From: Aspidapion aeneum
Taxonomy: Eukaryota > Arthropoda > Insecta > Coleoptera > Brentidae
Length of the DNA stretch: 64,000 nucleotides
Assembly (NCBI GenBank): GCA_963576565.1
Contig: OY755038.1
Span: 61,046,366 to 61,110,365, forward strand
Direction: 5' to 3'
Position 1 is the first letter of the stretch. Each line of letters begins with the position of its first letter. A program made the translations under genes and the position numbers. The notes beneath the pieces were generated by a model. That model saw nothing but the letters and a program-made list of their open reading frames with translations. It did not search any database and had not been told where the DNA came from. Positions 42,979-54,079 of this stretch are shown here, piece after piece.

Positions 42979-44085
42979 TCTGAGGACACGGCAGTGCCTC
43001 GCCAAGTTCGCACGCCGTACCATCTTTTCTTGAAACATTTCAGCCGGTATTTGACCTATCTAAAACTCTACTTCGAAATGAGTTACGAATCTCAAACTTT
43101 GCAGTTAACAACCCCTCCAAGTTTTATGCAATCCCATAAAGTAGTGAAGTAGTTACGAAATTTCAAAAAACGTCGAAATTGGTACTCACTCACTCACTCA
43201 TGTATATAGATCATCAAAATTCTACTTACTTCCAGACATGCTACAAAGCTGAAATTTGGCAGACTGATAGAAATTATGACCAAACCCCTGGAAAAAACCC
43301 CAAAATTCCAATTAACTCCCCCCCCTACACATGTAAAATTATGTAAAAGTAACATTGCCCATTTCCAGAAATGGCAGACTGATAGGAACTATGATAAAAC
43401 TATAGAGAAAAATTTTAAAACCCCAAAGTTATAATTTACTTTCCTCCTCTATAAATGTATTCAATTTCAATTCAATGTATAGTAATGTAAAAGTAACATT
43501 GCCCACTTCCGGACACGCTAGAGAGCTGAGCTTTGGAAGGCCGATAGTAACTATGATAAAACTATAGAAAAAAATTAAAACACCCCAAAATTCTAATTTA
43601 CTTCCCTCCCCTATAAATGTAAAAGTGTGTAAAAGTAACATTGACCACTTCTAGAAACGCTCGAGAGCTGAGCTTTGGAAAGCCGATAGGCACTATGATA
43701 AAACTATAAAAGAAAATAAAAAATCCCAAAGTTTAATTAACTTCCCTCCCCTATAAATGTAAAGTTATGTAAATTAGCATTGTCCACTTCCAGAAACGCT
43801 AGAGAGCTGAGCTTTGGAAGACTGATAGGAACTATGATAAAACTATAGGAAAAAATTTAAAAACACCAAAATTTTAATTTACTTTCCTCCCCTATAAATG
43901 CAAAGTTATCTAAAATTAACATTGCCTACTTCAAGTAACACTAGAGAGCTCAGCTTTAGAAGGCTGATAGGAACCATGATAAAACCATAGGAAAATATAA
44001 AAAAATCCTTAACATTTTTAATAAGGCATTGCAAAAGTTTTGAACAATATCCCCCATATTTTACTACTTTAAAACTTAAATATTA
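42979..44085 (+). mobile_element. CACTCACTC minisatellite element, copy 2
   Basis: Starts TCTGAGGACACGGCAGTGCC, then the same conserved block and about six ~130-bp units (GAGAGCTGAGCTTTGGAAG, CTTCCCTCCCCTATAAATG). Ends with GCATTGCAAAAGTTTTGAAC as copy 1 does. Differences among units are many, so the array is not recently homogenised. Confidence 0.65.
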
Positions 44086-44094
44086 TCCAAATCC

Positions 44095-44690
44095 TTTAAA
44101 AAAGCAGTGAAATCATAACAAAAATATTTCATGTAAAAAAAGCCAAGTACGCGAAAGTGGTATTCCGTAAAAAGCCGTCGCCGTCGTGGTATAGTGGTAG
44201 CAATGTTTGTTTCCCACACCGGCGGTCCGGGTTCGATCCCTGGCTAGGTACTCGATTGTTTGTGTTTGTTTAAAAATGCTTTAACCTTGCTAAAACTTTG
44301 CGAAACTGGGCGATTGATCTTAATTGGATGGAAAGTCCCAGTAGAAATAAAAAAAAATTAATTAAAATTAAAATTAAAAAAGAATTGAGATAAAAGTAAA
44401 GCCATGTTCTCCATTACAAATTTTAAAATGATTGGTTCTTACTAGTTTGGAAATGTTTTTTTAATCTTGGCTATTACGGCTGCAAATGACTCTCAGGCAC
44501 ATTGCTAAATTGAACGAAAAGAAGTTTGGCTGGAATAGCAAAGTTTAAAAAAACAATTCCAAACTAGTAAGAACCATTCATTTTGAAATTTGTATTGCAT
44601 AACTTGGCTTTACTTTTATCTCAATTCTTTTTACGGAATACCACTTTCGCGTACTTGGCTTTTTTTTACATGAAATGTTTTTAGAAATAA
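44095..44690. mobile_element. Palindromic element with SINE insertion
   Basis: Left arm AAGCCAAGTACGCGAAAGTG through GGTTCTTACTAGTTTGGAAA and right arm its complement (44560-44680). After removal of the SINE the arms align from TTCATGTAAAAAAAGCC to CCAAACTAGTAAGAACC. A lone right half is at 47690-47900, again next to a CACTCACTC element, so both may belong to one larger element. Confidence 0.75.
44175..44382 (+). mobile_element. tRNA-derived SINE, ~208 bp
   Basis: The head (44181-44251) resembles tRNA-Gly: A box TGGTATAGTGGTAG and B box GGTTCGATCCC are intact, the anticodon position reads CCC, but the acceptor stem does not pair. A ~90-bp unrelated body (CGATTGTTTGTGTTTG to GGAAAGTCCCAGTAG) and an A-rich tail follow. 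Comparison with the uninterrupted right palindrome arm (CCGTAAAAAGAATTGAG) shows the insertion point and an AAAAAG-type target duplication. Confidence 0.8.
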
Positions 44691-44790
44691 AATTTCGGAC
44701 TTCCATTGTCTTTATTTATTTTAAAACACGACGTTTCGGTTAGTAAGTATCTCTAACCGTTATCAAGTGTAAACTGTAAATGTTATGATA
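44690..44790 (-). ncRNA. Penelope-type end with hammerhead variant
   Basis: Minus strand: ACAC, TTGATAA (44760-44766), a 7-bp stem II CGGTTAG/CTAACCG with a 9-base loop, GAAA, self-complementary ACGT, GTC, then GTGT. Stem I is ACAC/GTGT. Core positions 3 and 8 are U and A. The flanking TTTCGGACTTCCATTGTCT is shared with the copy at 54.1 kb. Confidence 0.55.
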
Positions 44791-44799
44791 TAAGATTTT

Positions 44800-45535
44800 G
44801 TGATATACTTAAAAAAAATTTTTTGGTGTGGAGTTTTCTGGGTAGCTCAGCACTTTCGTTAAACTCAAATATGTTCCAATCAACGAAGGCGTATTCGTTA
44901 TTGATGTGGGGCGCCCTAGATATGGGAATATATATTGTCCGGTATTATTCAAAAATAACCTGGCCCTAAAAAACGAGGGGAACCGAACCAAATCATTATT
45001 TTTCCAAAAAAATCGAAAAAAAAACTTTTAATAAATTGCCAGAGAAACATAACACAAATTCAGCATAACCTTAAAAATTGGTTAATTTTGCACCTAAACA
45101 GCTGAGATTGGGCGTTTAGTTTAAACATCGTTTAAGACCTTTTAAACCTTTGTTAAAATATGGTGCAAAAGTAATTAACAAATTAAACGACGCTTAACGT
45201 TAAACGACCGTTAAATTTAATGGTGCAAGTCCCTGATAAACAAACACGTTTGTCTGTCACCTGCTGTAAGTATTTGCCAAAAATCCTTTATTTTTATTTT
45301 CCAACGCCTATGAATTATCAAGAACGGGTAGTGCGTGCGTTTCTCTCATGGATTTTGACTTTGATAAATTCGCAGCGTCTCTATTTCTTTAAGATATGTG
45401 ATACATACAGGATATCTAGTCTTAAACTCTGCGTGGAGAAGTAGCGCCTTGTCAGGTCGTTAATTTTGTTATAACCTTTACCGTTAGAGAGCCAACCAAC
45501 CAATCCTGATTGTGATTCTGTGATTAGAGATTTAC
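44800..45535. other. No gene seen, 0.74 kb
   Basis: Several GTTTAA/TTAAAC motifs at 45110-45220 form small inverted repeats. No recognised frame. Confidence 0.5.
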
Positions 45536-45539
45536 TACT

Positions 45540-46830
45540 ACTATGTCGGTTTAGAACGTTTTTCTACGTTGTCCGACGCCTATTCTCCACCTCCTTCGAT
45601 CCTGACAGTCATCTTCCGTCAGGTTGTTTTGACTCATTGATCTTTGGATTGACTATTGCCATTCCGGTTTAGGACGCCCTCTTTTTCTGCGCCCTATTGG
45701 TTGCCACCGAGGGGTCATCAGCTTTCAACAGTACTGTACAAATTTCACAACAGTACCCGACAGTACCACGACAGGATCCAACAGTACTCGACAGTACACG
45801 ACAGTACTCAACAGTACTCGACAGTACACGACAGTACACGACAGTACTCAACAGTACTCGACAGTACCACGACAGGACCCAACAGTACTCGACAGTACAC
45901 GACAGTACCCAACAGTACTCGACAGTACTCGACAGTACCCAACAGTACTCGACAGTACACGACAGTACACGACAGGACCCAACAGTACACGACAGTACGT
46001 AACAGGACTTAACAGTACATGATAGAATCCAACAGTACTCGACACAATCCTCTTAGCCGAAACAGTGGGCGAAGATGCAAAACGACAAGATCACCTTTTT
46101 TTTTTTTTTTTGGAGACGGCGCGGTTCAAATTTTTACGGCGCGGTTCGGCTCATTATTGAATCATATATGAAACGCGCGAAGGCCCTATCGGCCTTCCCC
46201 AGGATGACCTTTTTGTGGTCGCAAGATTTGTGAGCGCGGTGCGGTTCCCCAAAGATGATGACCTTTTTTTTTTTTTGTTTTTTTTTTTTTTTTTTTTTTT
46301 GCTCGCATGTTTTTTGAGGGCGAGGTACGACGACAGTACTCAACAGGACCCAACAGTACACCGCCAGGACCCAACAGTACTCGACAGTACACGACAGTAC
46401 TCAACAGTACACCGACAGGACCCAACAGTACTCGACAATACACGACAGTACCCAACAGTACTCGACAGTACACGACAGTACCCAACAGTACTCAACAGTA
46501 CACGTCAGGACCCAAGTCCTGTTGGACGCTGTACAAAATTTTAGGGTGCCGATGACCCCTCGGTTGCCACTCTATGACCTGCTTTGGTAATCTTTTGTCG
46601 CTCATCCGTTGTACATGGCCGTACCATATCAGTTGCCTTTTAGTGATGTCATCCGTTAGGCTTCCCTCGATTTTCATTCTTTCTTTTATGATCTCATTTC
46701 TTATATGATCTGTTCTAGATATTCTCATTGATCTTCTCATTGCATCCATTTCGACACTTTCCATTTTTGCTTTGTATTTTTCTGTTACGCCACAAGTCTC
46801 TATTCCATACAACAGCGTGCTTTTTACCAT
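45540..46830 (-). pseudogene. Non-LTR retrotransposon RT C-terminal fragment, split by insertion
   Basis: Minus strand from 46830: STLLYGIETCGVTEKYKAKM, then RISRTDHIRNEIIK, LIWYGHVQRMSDKRLPKQV and EWQP. The frame is interrupted at 46570 by the young decamer element and resumes at 45707 with GRRKRGRPKPEWQ, then a Cys-containing tail and a (TAG)n-type end at 45536-45545. LYG.E, W.GHV.RM and GRP..W are the classic C-terminal RT motifs. The coding part before the break is intact over 86 codons. Confidence 0.85.
45708..46562. mobile_element. Young inverted-repeat element with decamer minisatellite, copy 2 (855 bp)
   Basis: Same termini as copy 1. Perfect 8-bp target duplication GTTGCCAC at 45700-45707 and 46563-46570. 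Unique portions are almost identical to copy 1 (two substitutions noticed around the first T tract); the 65-bp length difference comes from fewer decamers and shorter T tracts. Lies in a non-LTR fragment. Confidence 0.92.
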
Positions 46831-46983
46831 TGTTTCATATATGAAACAATTAGAGATTTATACGTTAGGAAATGTATTTTTGTTTGAAAAAAATAAAAAC
46901 CAGATTGGATTATAAGATAAGCAAGCTGTTTGTTGAATTTTCCCTTTATTCGCAAGTCTACAAAATCCACAAAAGTCATTTAA

Positions 46984-47238
46984 CCTTTAAGTAGTGTAGC
47001 GCAGTATCACTATAACTTAGCGATAATTAAGTGATCTCTATAACTTAGCGTATGTTCTTAATATTTTGTGCAAAATATCTTTTATAGTATCTTAATATCA
47101 TTCGTTGAGTTTTGTTTATACATTCTATTCTTAGATTCGCATTAAACAAAAATAGATTCCTTAATGGGCTAAAAAAACTTCACAAATATATGAACAGGCA
47201 GCGTTAGTGTTAGTCTTTTTCATTACACTACTTAAAGG
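46984..47238. mobile_element. piggyBac-like MITE, 255 bp
   Basis: Perfect 15-bp inverted repeats CCTTTAAGTAGTGTA / TACACTACTTAAAGG, each flanked by TTAA (46980-46983, 47239-47242). No ORF. Confidence 0.8.
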
Positions 47239-47377
47239 TTAAAAATGTATGGTTATGTTTACCGCCAAACGTTATTTTTGACCGTTTAAAATTATTTTTT
47301 AACGACTCTAATAATGCCGCTCGTTACAGAATAAAGTACCTACCCAATGAGTACTTCTCAATTCAAGAAAAAACTTA

Positions 47378-47900
47378 TCTGAGAGCACGGCAGTGCCTCG
47401 CCAAGTTCGCGCTGTACCATCTTTTCTTGAAACATTTCAGCCGATATTTGACCTATTTAAAACTCTATTTCGGAATGAGCTTCGAATCTTTGCACAGTCC
47501 TGGATCTTCATGGAGTTAAGAACTCCTCTAAGTTTTATGGAATTCCATAAAGTAGTAAAGTAGTTACGAAATTTCAAAAAACGTCGAAATTGTCACTCAC
47601 TCACTCATGTATAGATCATCAAAATTCTACTGTACTTCCAGACATGCTACAAAGCTGAAATTTGGCAGACTGATAGAAATTATGACCAACGGCTGCAAAT
47701 GCCTCTTAGGCACAGTGCCAAATTGAACATAAAGAACTTTGGCTGAAATAGCAAAGTTTAAAAAACATTTCCAAACTAGTAAGAACCTTTCATTTTGAAA
47801 TTTGTATTGGAGAACTTGGCTTTACTTTTATCTCAATTCTTTTTATGGAATACCAATTTCGCGTACTTGGCTTTTTTTACATGAAGTTTTTGTTATGATT
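47378..47900 (+). mobile_element. CACTCACTC element copy 3 joined to palindrome half
   Basis: 47378-47690 matches the start of copies 1 and 2 but stops in the first minisatellite unit (GATAGAAATTATGACCA) and passes straight into ACGGCTGCAAATGCCTCTTA, the right half of the palindromic element seen at 44.46-44.68 kb. This is an internally deleted form of the same composite. Confidence 0.65.
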
Positions 47901-47904
47901 TATA

Positions 47905-48295
47905 TTTTAGAAAATAAATTTCATTTGTAGAGCAGCTGGGCAGTGGCTACCTTTAGAAATAGTTAACTACACAGTTAAAAAAATCTGTAAAAAAATTATA
48001 TCCTAACTAATAAGATCAGTTTTTTCTCCTAGCACTTACCTATATTTGATTATTTTTACTATTTTTTTATTAATATTTATCACCATATGACCGTGATGCG
48101 TGCAAAAGAACTAGCAATATACGTATGCTTTGTAATAATAAAAAGGATTAGCAGTAACTATTAATAGTAAGTAGTTTTCTTATTAGGTCAAGTAAATATA
48201 CTTCCTTCCTACTTTTTTTAAGTAATCTGCCGAGCTCTGTCTCGATTTAAAACATTTTATGTTGACCGTATATGGGCTCAAGAAAACTAGTATGT
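47905..48295. other. No gene seen, 0.39 kb
   Basis: AT-rich, no repeats noticed. Confidence 0.5.
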
Positions 48296-48297
48296 TT

Positions 48298-48696
48298 ACC
48301 CTCATAGCCCGCGCAGCAATGGCTAGAAAAGGTATTATTGTCAACAAAAAAAAAAAATGTGTTATTTGAGTGTATTTTAACCTATATTAGCAATATCGTC
48401 GTGAATTCTGTCCGTGTGTGTGTGTAGCTCCTAAACAGCTAAACCGATTTTTATGATATTTTCAGCTAAAATAATGTTCGACACTGTTACGAGCTGGTTA
48501 GTTTGTTTTGGTCAAAATCTATTATGTTTTTAACGAAGCATCGCGTCAATATTCGGTTTTCGGATTATAGTAGAACACGTTTTTCCCAATAATATTTAGT
48601 TAGTTCAGAGCTGATATAGCGTGGAGTTCACGTGGAGTATGCTAATGGGCTGAGAAGGTATCAGATAGATCGTAGATCCATTTATTTTTATATAAG
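48298..48696 (+). mobile_element. ACCTTCCTAGC repeat, copy E
   Basis: TAGCCCGCGCAGCAATGGCTAG, GTTATTTGAGTGTATTTT, a short TG run, AAACCGATTTTTATGAT and the end GAGAAGGTATCAGAT with GATCCATTTATTTTTA. More diverged than copies B and C. Confidence 0.65.
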
Positions 48697-48699
48697 TAG

Positions 48700-49635
48700 T
48701 TTATAATTTGTTTAAGTTTGAGTAATTTATTAACTTATTTTACAGAAATATCTTTAGGATAGTACAGTAATAGATTAGGTTGGGTTAATTGACTAACTCA
48801 ACTTAAAAAGGTTTAAGTTATAGGCTAGGTTGTGTTAGTTGTTCATCCAAACTTTGACAAAAAAAGAAGAAATTGCAATTTAAAAAAAAAACAATTTTAA
48901 AAATTTGATTTTTATTTTAAATTTTAATAAGTTTTCAAAAATATAAAATATTTTCAAAAATCTAGGAAAAAATATAAAAAATTTTCAAATTCAAATATTT
49001 TTAAATAAAAAAACTTTTTGGAATTAATATCTTTGGATCAAATTTAAGACAAAAAATAGCTAACAAAGCCAAATCTCAAGAAAACGGTTTAAAATATATT
49101 GTATTAAAGGAGTTTTCGTCTCTTATCCGCATATTTGATCGAAAAAATCATATAGTGTTTTAAAAATTAATATTATAACAACAATGTCTTTCGTACGGTT
49201 AGAGAAAATTACCCAAATTTCATAATTGTCGACCAAGTTGCTCTAAACGGACAATCCTCGTATCGTAAAGCCCCAGCTTTAATAATAGTTAAACTTAATA
49301 ATTTTAAAAAAATAAATGACCCTCTTATAGAGATCTTATTTTCCTCTTTTGACCCCCTTTGTATATTAGCCATATATTGTACGTAAGAAAAATATAAAAA
49401 GATGTTGGTGCCAAAATGGCCCAGCGCCAAAAAGGCGACGGGCGCCAAAAAGTTGGAGCACTTGTTTGGTACAGTTTTTATAGGTTACATGATACTATTA
49501 TACTTTTGCATGCTGGTAATTTTTTATTAAAAACAGAGATAAAATCTAAAAGGGATGTATCTTCAGTTAGGTAGCTAACTATTTCAACAAACCAAAAAAA
49601 ACCGAAGAAAATGCTTTTTATTATACCTTAAATTA
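48700..49635. other. No gene seen, 0.94 kb
   Basis: Long A/T homopolymer-rich stretch. GGCGCCAAAA-like motif recurs three times at 49408-49455. No coding signal. Confidence 0.5.
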
Positions 49636-49978
49636 TAACAACGAATTCCTTTTCAATTTTATGTGCATTAATTCCCTCATAAAATAAATTGTAGCAAACC
49701 AATTTTAATAAAATTAACAACACCATCTTAAAATCTAAGACGGCGGACAGAATTAAACTTAACTATTTAAAGAGGCTCGTATATTCTTATTAGGGATATT
49801 TTGGTTAAAATAACTGAAAATTTGACAGCTTCTTACCATTATTATTACTGAGAATAACGGTAACATTCAGGGCAAAAAAGATAGACACTAAGGATAAACA
49901 TAACACAAATGTTAATTTAATAGTTTCACACTTCTTCAACTTTTTGTTTATTTATATTTGTTTATTTATTTTTATTAG

Positions 49979-50124
49979 ATTTATGGCTTTTTGCGAACCA
50001 AACTACCGAATTTTAGCAAAAAATTCGACTGCATTAAAAAAAAAAGTACAAAACTTAAAAAATAACGGTAACATTAAAGGACGACCACCGCAAGTATCGG
50101 GTGCTGTTACCGTAAATAACAAAA
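49979..50124 (+). pseudogene. Exon-like open frame interrupted by an element
   Basis: After TTTATTTTTATTAG an open frame reads KNSTALKKKVQNLKNN and GRPPQVSGAVTVNN, then meets the inserted hairpin element. Downstream of the insert (50845-50877) the frame continues with REAANAQTQ and a stop. The whole is short and unrecognised. TAACGGTAAC occurs in three places around it, so it could belong to the palindromic element. Confidence 0.25.
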
Positions 50125-50847
50125 ATACTCTGCCAATATATGGGCCCCTAAGCTCACACTAGGTACTATAGTTATAGTGTACGTGTGAGCTAATATAACT
50201 AAAAACTGAAATATATTTTATTTAACTCCAGACTAAATTACCTTTTGTTTGATACCACAAATTTTTGAAATCTACCCCCACCCTTAAAAAAACAAAAAAC
50301 TAAAATGTATTTTGTTAAACTCCGGACTCAATTACCTTTCGTTTGATATCACACACGCCATATTTTCACTTAAACTCTAATTTTTAAAATATACCCCCAC
50401 CCTTTTTTTTTAAATAAATTAAAATGTATTTTGTTTAACTGCAGACTCAATTACCTTTCGTTTGATATCACACACGCCATATTTTCACATAAACTCTAAT
50501 TTTTGAAATCTACCCCCACTCTTTTATTTGGTTTCTGTTCGGTGGATTTTGTTCATTTTTAAATGGGACCATCTCGCCCCAAGACCCAACCTAGGTACCA
50601 AATTTCATTAAAATCGGCCAAGCGGTTTTTGAGTTATGCGCGTTGGTCGTTACAGACATACAGACAGACAGACATACAGACAGACAGACAGACAGACAGA
50701 CAGACGGCGCAACAAAAAAGTTTCAAAATCATCTGAAACGCAAAGATATATAAAAAATTTTGAAATCGTAGCAACTTTTTTTTTCTCGAAATAATTAGGA
50801 TCACCATAGCTCACACTACTATAGTATAGTATATGTGTGAGCTAAAA
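50122..50847. mobile_element. AGCTCACAC-hairpin element, copy 3
   Basis: Same start, three tandem units (the first shortened by about 25 bp), AATTTCATTAAAATCGGCC block and the longest CAGA run of the three copies. Terminal hairpins intact. Confidence 0.75.
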
Positions 50848-51360
50848 GAGCGAGAAGCTGCTAATGCGCAGACTCAGTAATCACAATAACGGTAACGGTT
50901 CTTATGTTTTGAAAAACTTTAAGAATTTTATTGACTTAGTCGAAAAGGTCCGTTTCCGCCGTGAATATCTAGTAATGAATAGAAATGGGTTTGGTAATTT
51001 CCGTAATAATAATTTTTGATTTAACCATTGTTTTACAGACTATAAAATTATCATTCCAATTCTTTCAGCATTCATTTCCCTGTAAATATATTATTACTAA
51101 ACCGATTTTAATTAAATAAAAAGCATCATGATGTGAATCCTTGTATTTCATTTAAGTCGGTTTAGTAACACTAATTAGTATTTTTTTGTGTGAGGCGAGC
51201 CTAGATTATTTAAAGAACTTTAAAAAAAAGGCCAAAAGATGTCTCGTGACACAAGTAAAAGCTGTCTTTTCTGGAGGGTCAAACTCAATGAAGTCCGCCA
51301 CTTTGAATTTCAACATAGTGGCAAATTTTGATAACTTTTTACAAGATTATTCGATTCTGC

Positions 51361-51364
<4 letters not shown>

Positions 51365-51433
<69 letters not shown>
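51365..51433. repeat. (TA)n microsatellite, ~68 bp
   Basis: Uninterrupted TA dinucleotides. Open frames of alternating Tyr-Ile here are artefacts. Confidence 0.97.
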
Positions 51434-51436
<3 letters not shown>

Positions 51437-51844
51437 AAAATCGGTTCAGCAAAAATTAATTTAAAGGGAAATGAGTGCAGACAAAATTGAGCAGGAACCG
51501 TAGTGGTTAAACAATGGTTCAAAATAAATAATTTTTCGGAAACTACTAAACCGATTTTAATGACTCATAGCTCGTAATGCGTGGCGGAAAAGAAGATTTT
51601 ACAAAAAAATGTTTTATGAAACCTAAGAATAACTTGTCTGCCATCTTGGAATTTAAGATGGCTAAAACAAAATATATTTTTTGCTTAAAAGCTTGGTCAG
51701 TTCTGCAAAGTACATTTTTTTTTAATAAAAATTGATGATATAGTTTGAAAGAGAATAATATGTTGTCTTGTTTTTTGCCCACTATTATTTTATCAGAGCA
51801 AAATTGAAACAAACTTAAGACTTTTAAAGATAAAACGAGTTAGT

Positions 51845-52570
51845 AACTTAAAATTGTTTGAAATTCATAAAAACTTTTCCTTGCGGATTTAATTCAAATA
51901 TTTTGTGTTTTCTTTTTTCTATCATAATTTTGACCCTCACGCAGGAGACTTAGGAAGTTGGAATCAAAATTCGCAATAACTTTAACACCAACTTATATTT
52001 AAATAAAGATCATTTCATAAAACCTCTTTGTTAAAGATATATTATTATACAGAACCTTTATTCGCTCGGTCCGCTCTATTTGGGCGGTTATTTTAGAGAG
52101 TTCGTTTAGACCCCAATTTTTTTAACGCTGACATTTTTATTGGTGCTGGCCTTCAGTTATGCCGACTTGTATAAACCATTTAATTTTCCACCATTATTCC
52201 TAAAAATCGGGATAACATCGGAATTGTAAATTTTGTTGATCTAAAGTAACGATTTGCGTGTGTCTGTCTGTCCGTGCATTTATTTTGGGTATATGTGTCA
52301 TTCTATACCATGATTGCTTTTAAACGAATGAAATGATTTTTATAAAATTTTCAGAAAAATTGCGCTGCCCTGCCCTTATAATTATTTTTATACCTTGGAA
52401 TTATAATAACATATCTTCTAGTCTAACTAAAAAAAATATATTAACATTTTCAGCCACCAGAAAGTTACGGTAAGAAAAACAGGGATTTCGTCGAAAAAAA
52501 AAATGGTTTAAAATAATTTCGGAAATGGGATATTAAGGGAACTTGTTAACCGCTGTATGTCTGCCTGCAT
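51845..52570. other. No gene seen, 0.73 kb
   Basis: AT-rich. TCTGTCTGTCCGTGCATTTA (52262) hints at a fragment of the microsatellite-seeded families, but boundaries are not visible. Confidence 0.45.
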
Positions 52571-52574
52571 AACC

Positions 52575-52932
52575 CCTGATTTATAAGTTGCCGTTCACGG
52601 TTGACGTTCACGGTTCACAGTTCGTAGACGGATTTTAGCATTTATAGGTTGCCGTCTTCCGTTCGCAACCGTTCGGTAATAATAACCTAAAAAAATTGTT
52701 TTTTTCATAGTTTTTTTGTTTAAAATGGAGCCTTTAACCTTTTCTGACTTAGCATTTGTCATAAACAAAAAACAAAAAAAAGGAAAATACAAAAATAAAC
52801 CAACTAAGTGTGACGTACGTGGCCGACTACGAATCTCTAACGGCGAAAGATAAAGATGAATTATCTCCAACTTTCACGAACGACAAGGCCGAACTTTGCC
52901 CAACTTTAATGAACGGCAACTTATAAATCAGG
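52575..52932. mobile_element. Inverted-repeat MITE, 358 bp
   Basis: Perfect 23-bp terminal inverted repeats (CCTGATTTATAAGTTGCCGT + TCA). Direct GTTCACGGTT repeats follow the left end and GAACG/CAAC repeats the right end. No ORF of note. Confidence 0.8.
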
Positions 52933-53745
52933 AGTAAAACTTGAAAGCTTGCTATCGTCCCAGCAGAACTTGGTTATAGACGATAGACTTCTTTCCTTTT
53001 CAGCGCAACAGTAGCGGTCATCGTGAGTTGACTGACGCGGCGCAGGCGCCATCCTGGTTCCAACTGTAGCAGGCTCCCGGGCTATTAATGGCTCTTCGGT
53101 TGTTAACTCCTGGACTACACCAGCTTATATTCTTAATGTACAAGGTCAACTTATGTTTTTGTGTGCATGTGTTGCACACCCTTTCGATGTCGACTGTTGA
53201 ACTCTGAAAAGGAAGTGCGCGGCAGAGCAACGTGACTTTTTTTTTCTTTTGCTTCGTTGTTTGAAACGCACACCTGATACCTTCTGCATGTGAAGCCGAT
53301 GACCATACCACTGGACTACCTTGAATAACTCTGCGTCCAAAGAGCAATGACCAAATACTGCCATTAAACCTACTTGACAAGTTATCCGCTTAAGTTCTTA
53401 GTGCAAAATCTATAGACCAAGTTTTCGAAAACTTAAGAAAGTAAATAAGAGGGGAAACTAATTTTAACAGCGATTAAAAACTTACTCTGATTGCACCTTT
53501 AATGCATTGAATTTAGTGATTCCCTTCCTAATAGGGTTCGAATAATTTATTTAAAAAATGACAAAATTTTTTGAAACCCAATGCTCAGCGGGCATGAAAA
53601 ATACTAAATTTGTCCCGTTAACCATTAAGTTTTTGATAATGATTTGACATTTGTTTTTGTTGTCATCTGGAGGCTCCTCAGAGCCAGAATTTTCTCTAAG
53701 AAATGAGAAGTCAGATAATGCCGTATTCCTACATTCCTGCTGGCT
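52933..53745. other. No supported gene; GC-richer 53.02-53.34 kb
   Basis: A less AT-rich tract with overlapping minus-strand frames (53018-53380) lacks motifs. GGTAGTCCAGTGGTATGGTC on the minus strand near 53310 recalls a tRNA-Val A box, but no cloverleaf can be closed. Confidence 0.4.
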
Positions 53746-53776
53746 AAAACCACCTGGAATACAATACAGGTGGTTT
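53746..53776. repeat. Small hairpin AAACCACCTG
   Basis: AAACCACCTG, a 10-base loop and CAGGTGGTTT form a perfect 10-bp stem within a locally open frame of no known product. Confidence 0.6.
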
Positions 53777-54079
53777 TGGATGGATGAAAATAATTTCATC
53801 CTGCTAATGGTAGTGCTAAGTCACTGGAATGCAGCCATGACTGACTTATTGTATACCCTCCTTTTTCTCTTTATGTTTTATATATTACATTAATTATATT
53901 GAAGACGTTTTCGTTTTACAAAGTTTGGATTAACCAGACTGGCGTTCTATTACAGCGAATTATAAGTAGGTTGGTTTACCAGTTCGCACAGCTGTCACCA
54001 GTGGGCTACATGTGGAGAAGTACAGAATATCGCGTAGTGGTTTATTCTGGTGATATTCTATTATGAAAAGCTAATTTTT

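Larger units (their letters stand above)
49640..51840. mobile_element. Fragments of a palindromic element related to A, with nested insertions
   Basis: TTAAAATCTAAGACGGCGGA (49729) and GCATTCATTTCCCTGTAAAT (51070), ACCGATTTTAATTAAAT, and the inverted ATTTAAAGGGAAATGAGTGC (51460) correspond to sub-units of the 9.94-12.68-kb element, in both orientations. It is broken by an AGCTCACAC-hairpin copy and a TA microsatellite. Ends not defined. Confidence 0.5.

Noticed and set aside
51186..51522. ORFs with long Tyr-Ile runs
   Set aside because: They translate the TA microsatellite at 51365-51433; no flanking coding signal.
53240..53325. Possible antisense tRNA-Val (GGTAGTCCAGTGGTATGG with TTCAC in the loop position)
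   Set aside because: The A-box-like part is plausible, but anticodon and T stems do not pair and no acceptor stem can be formed.
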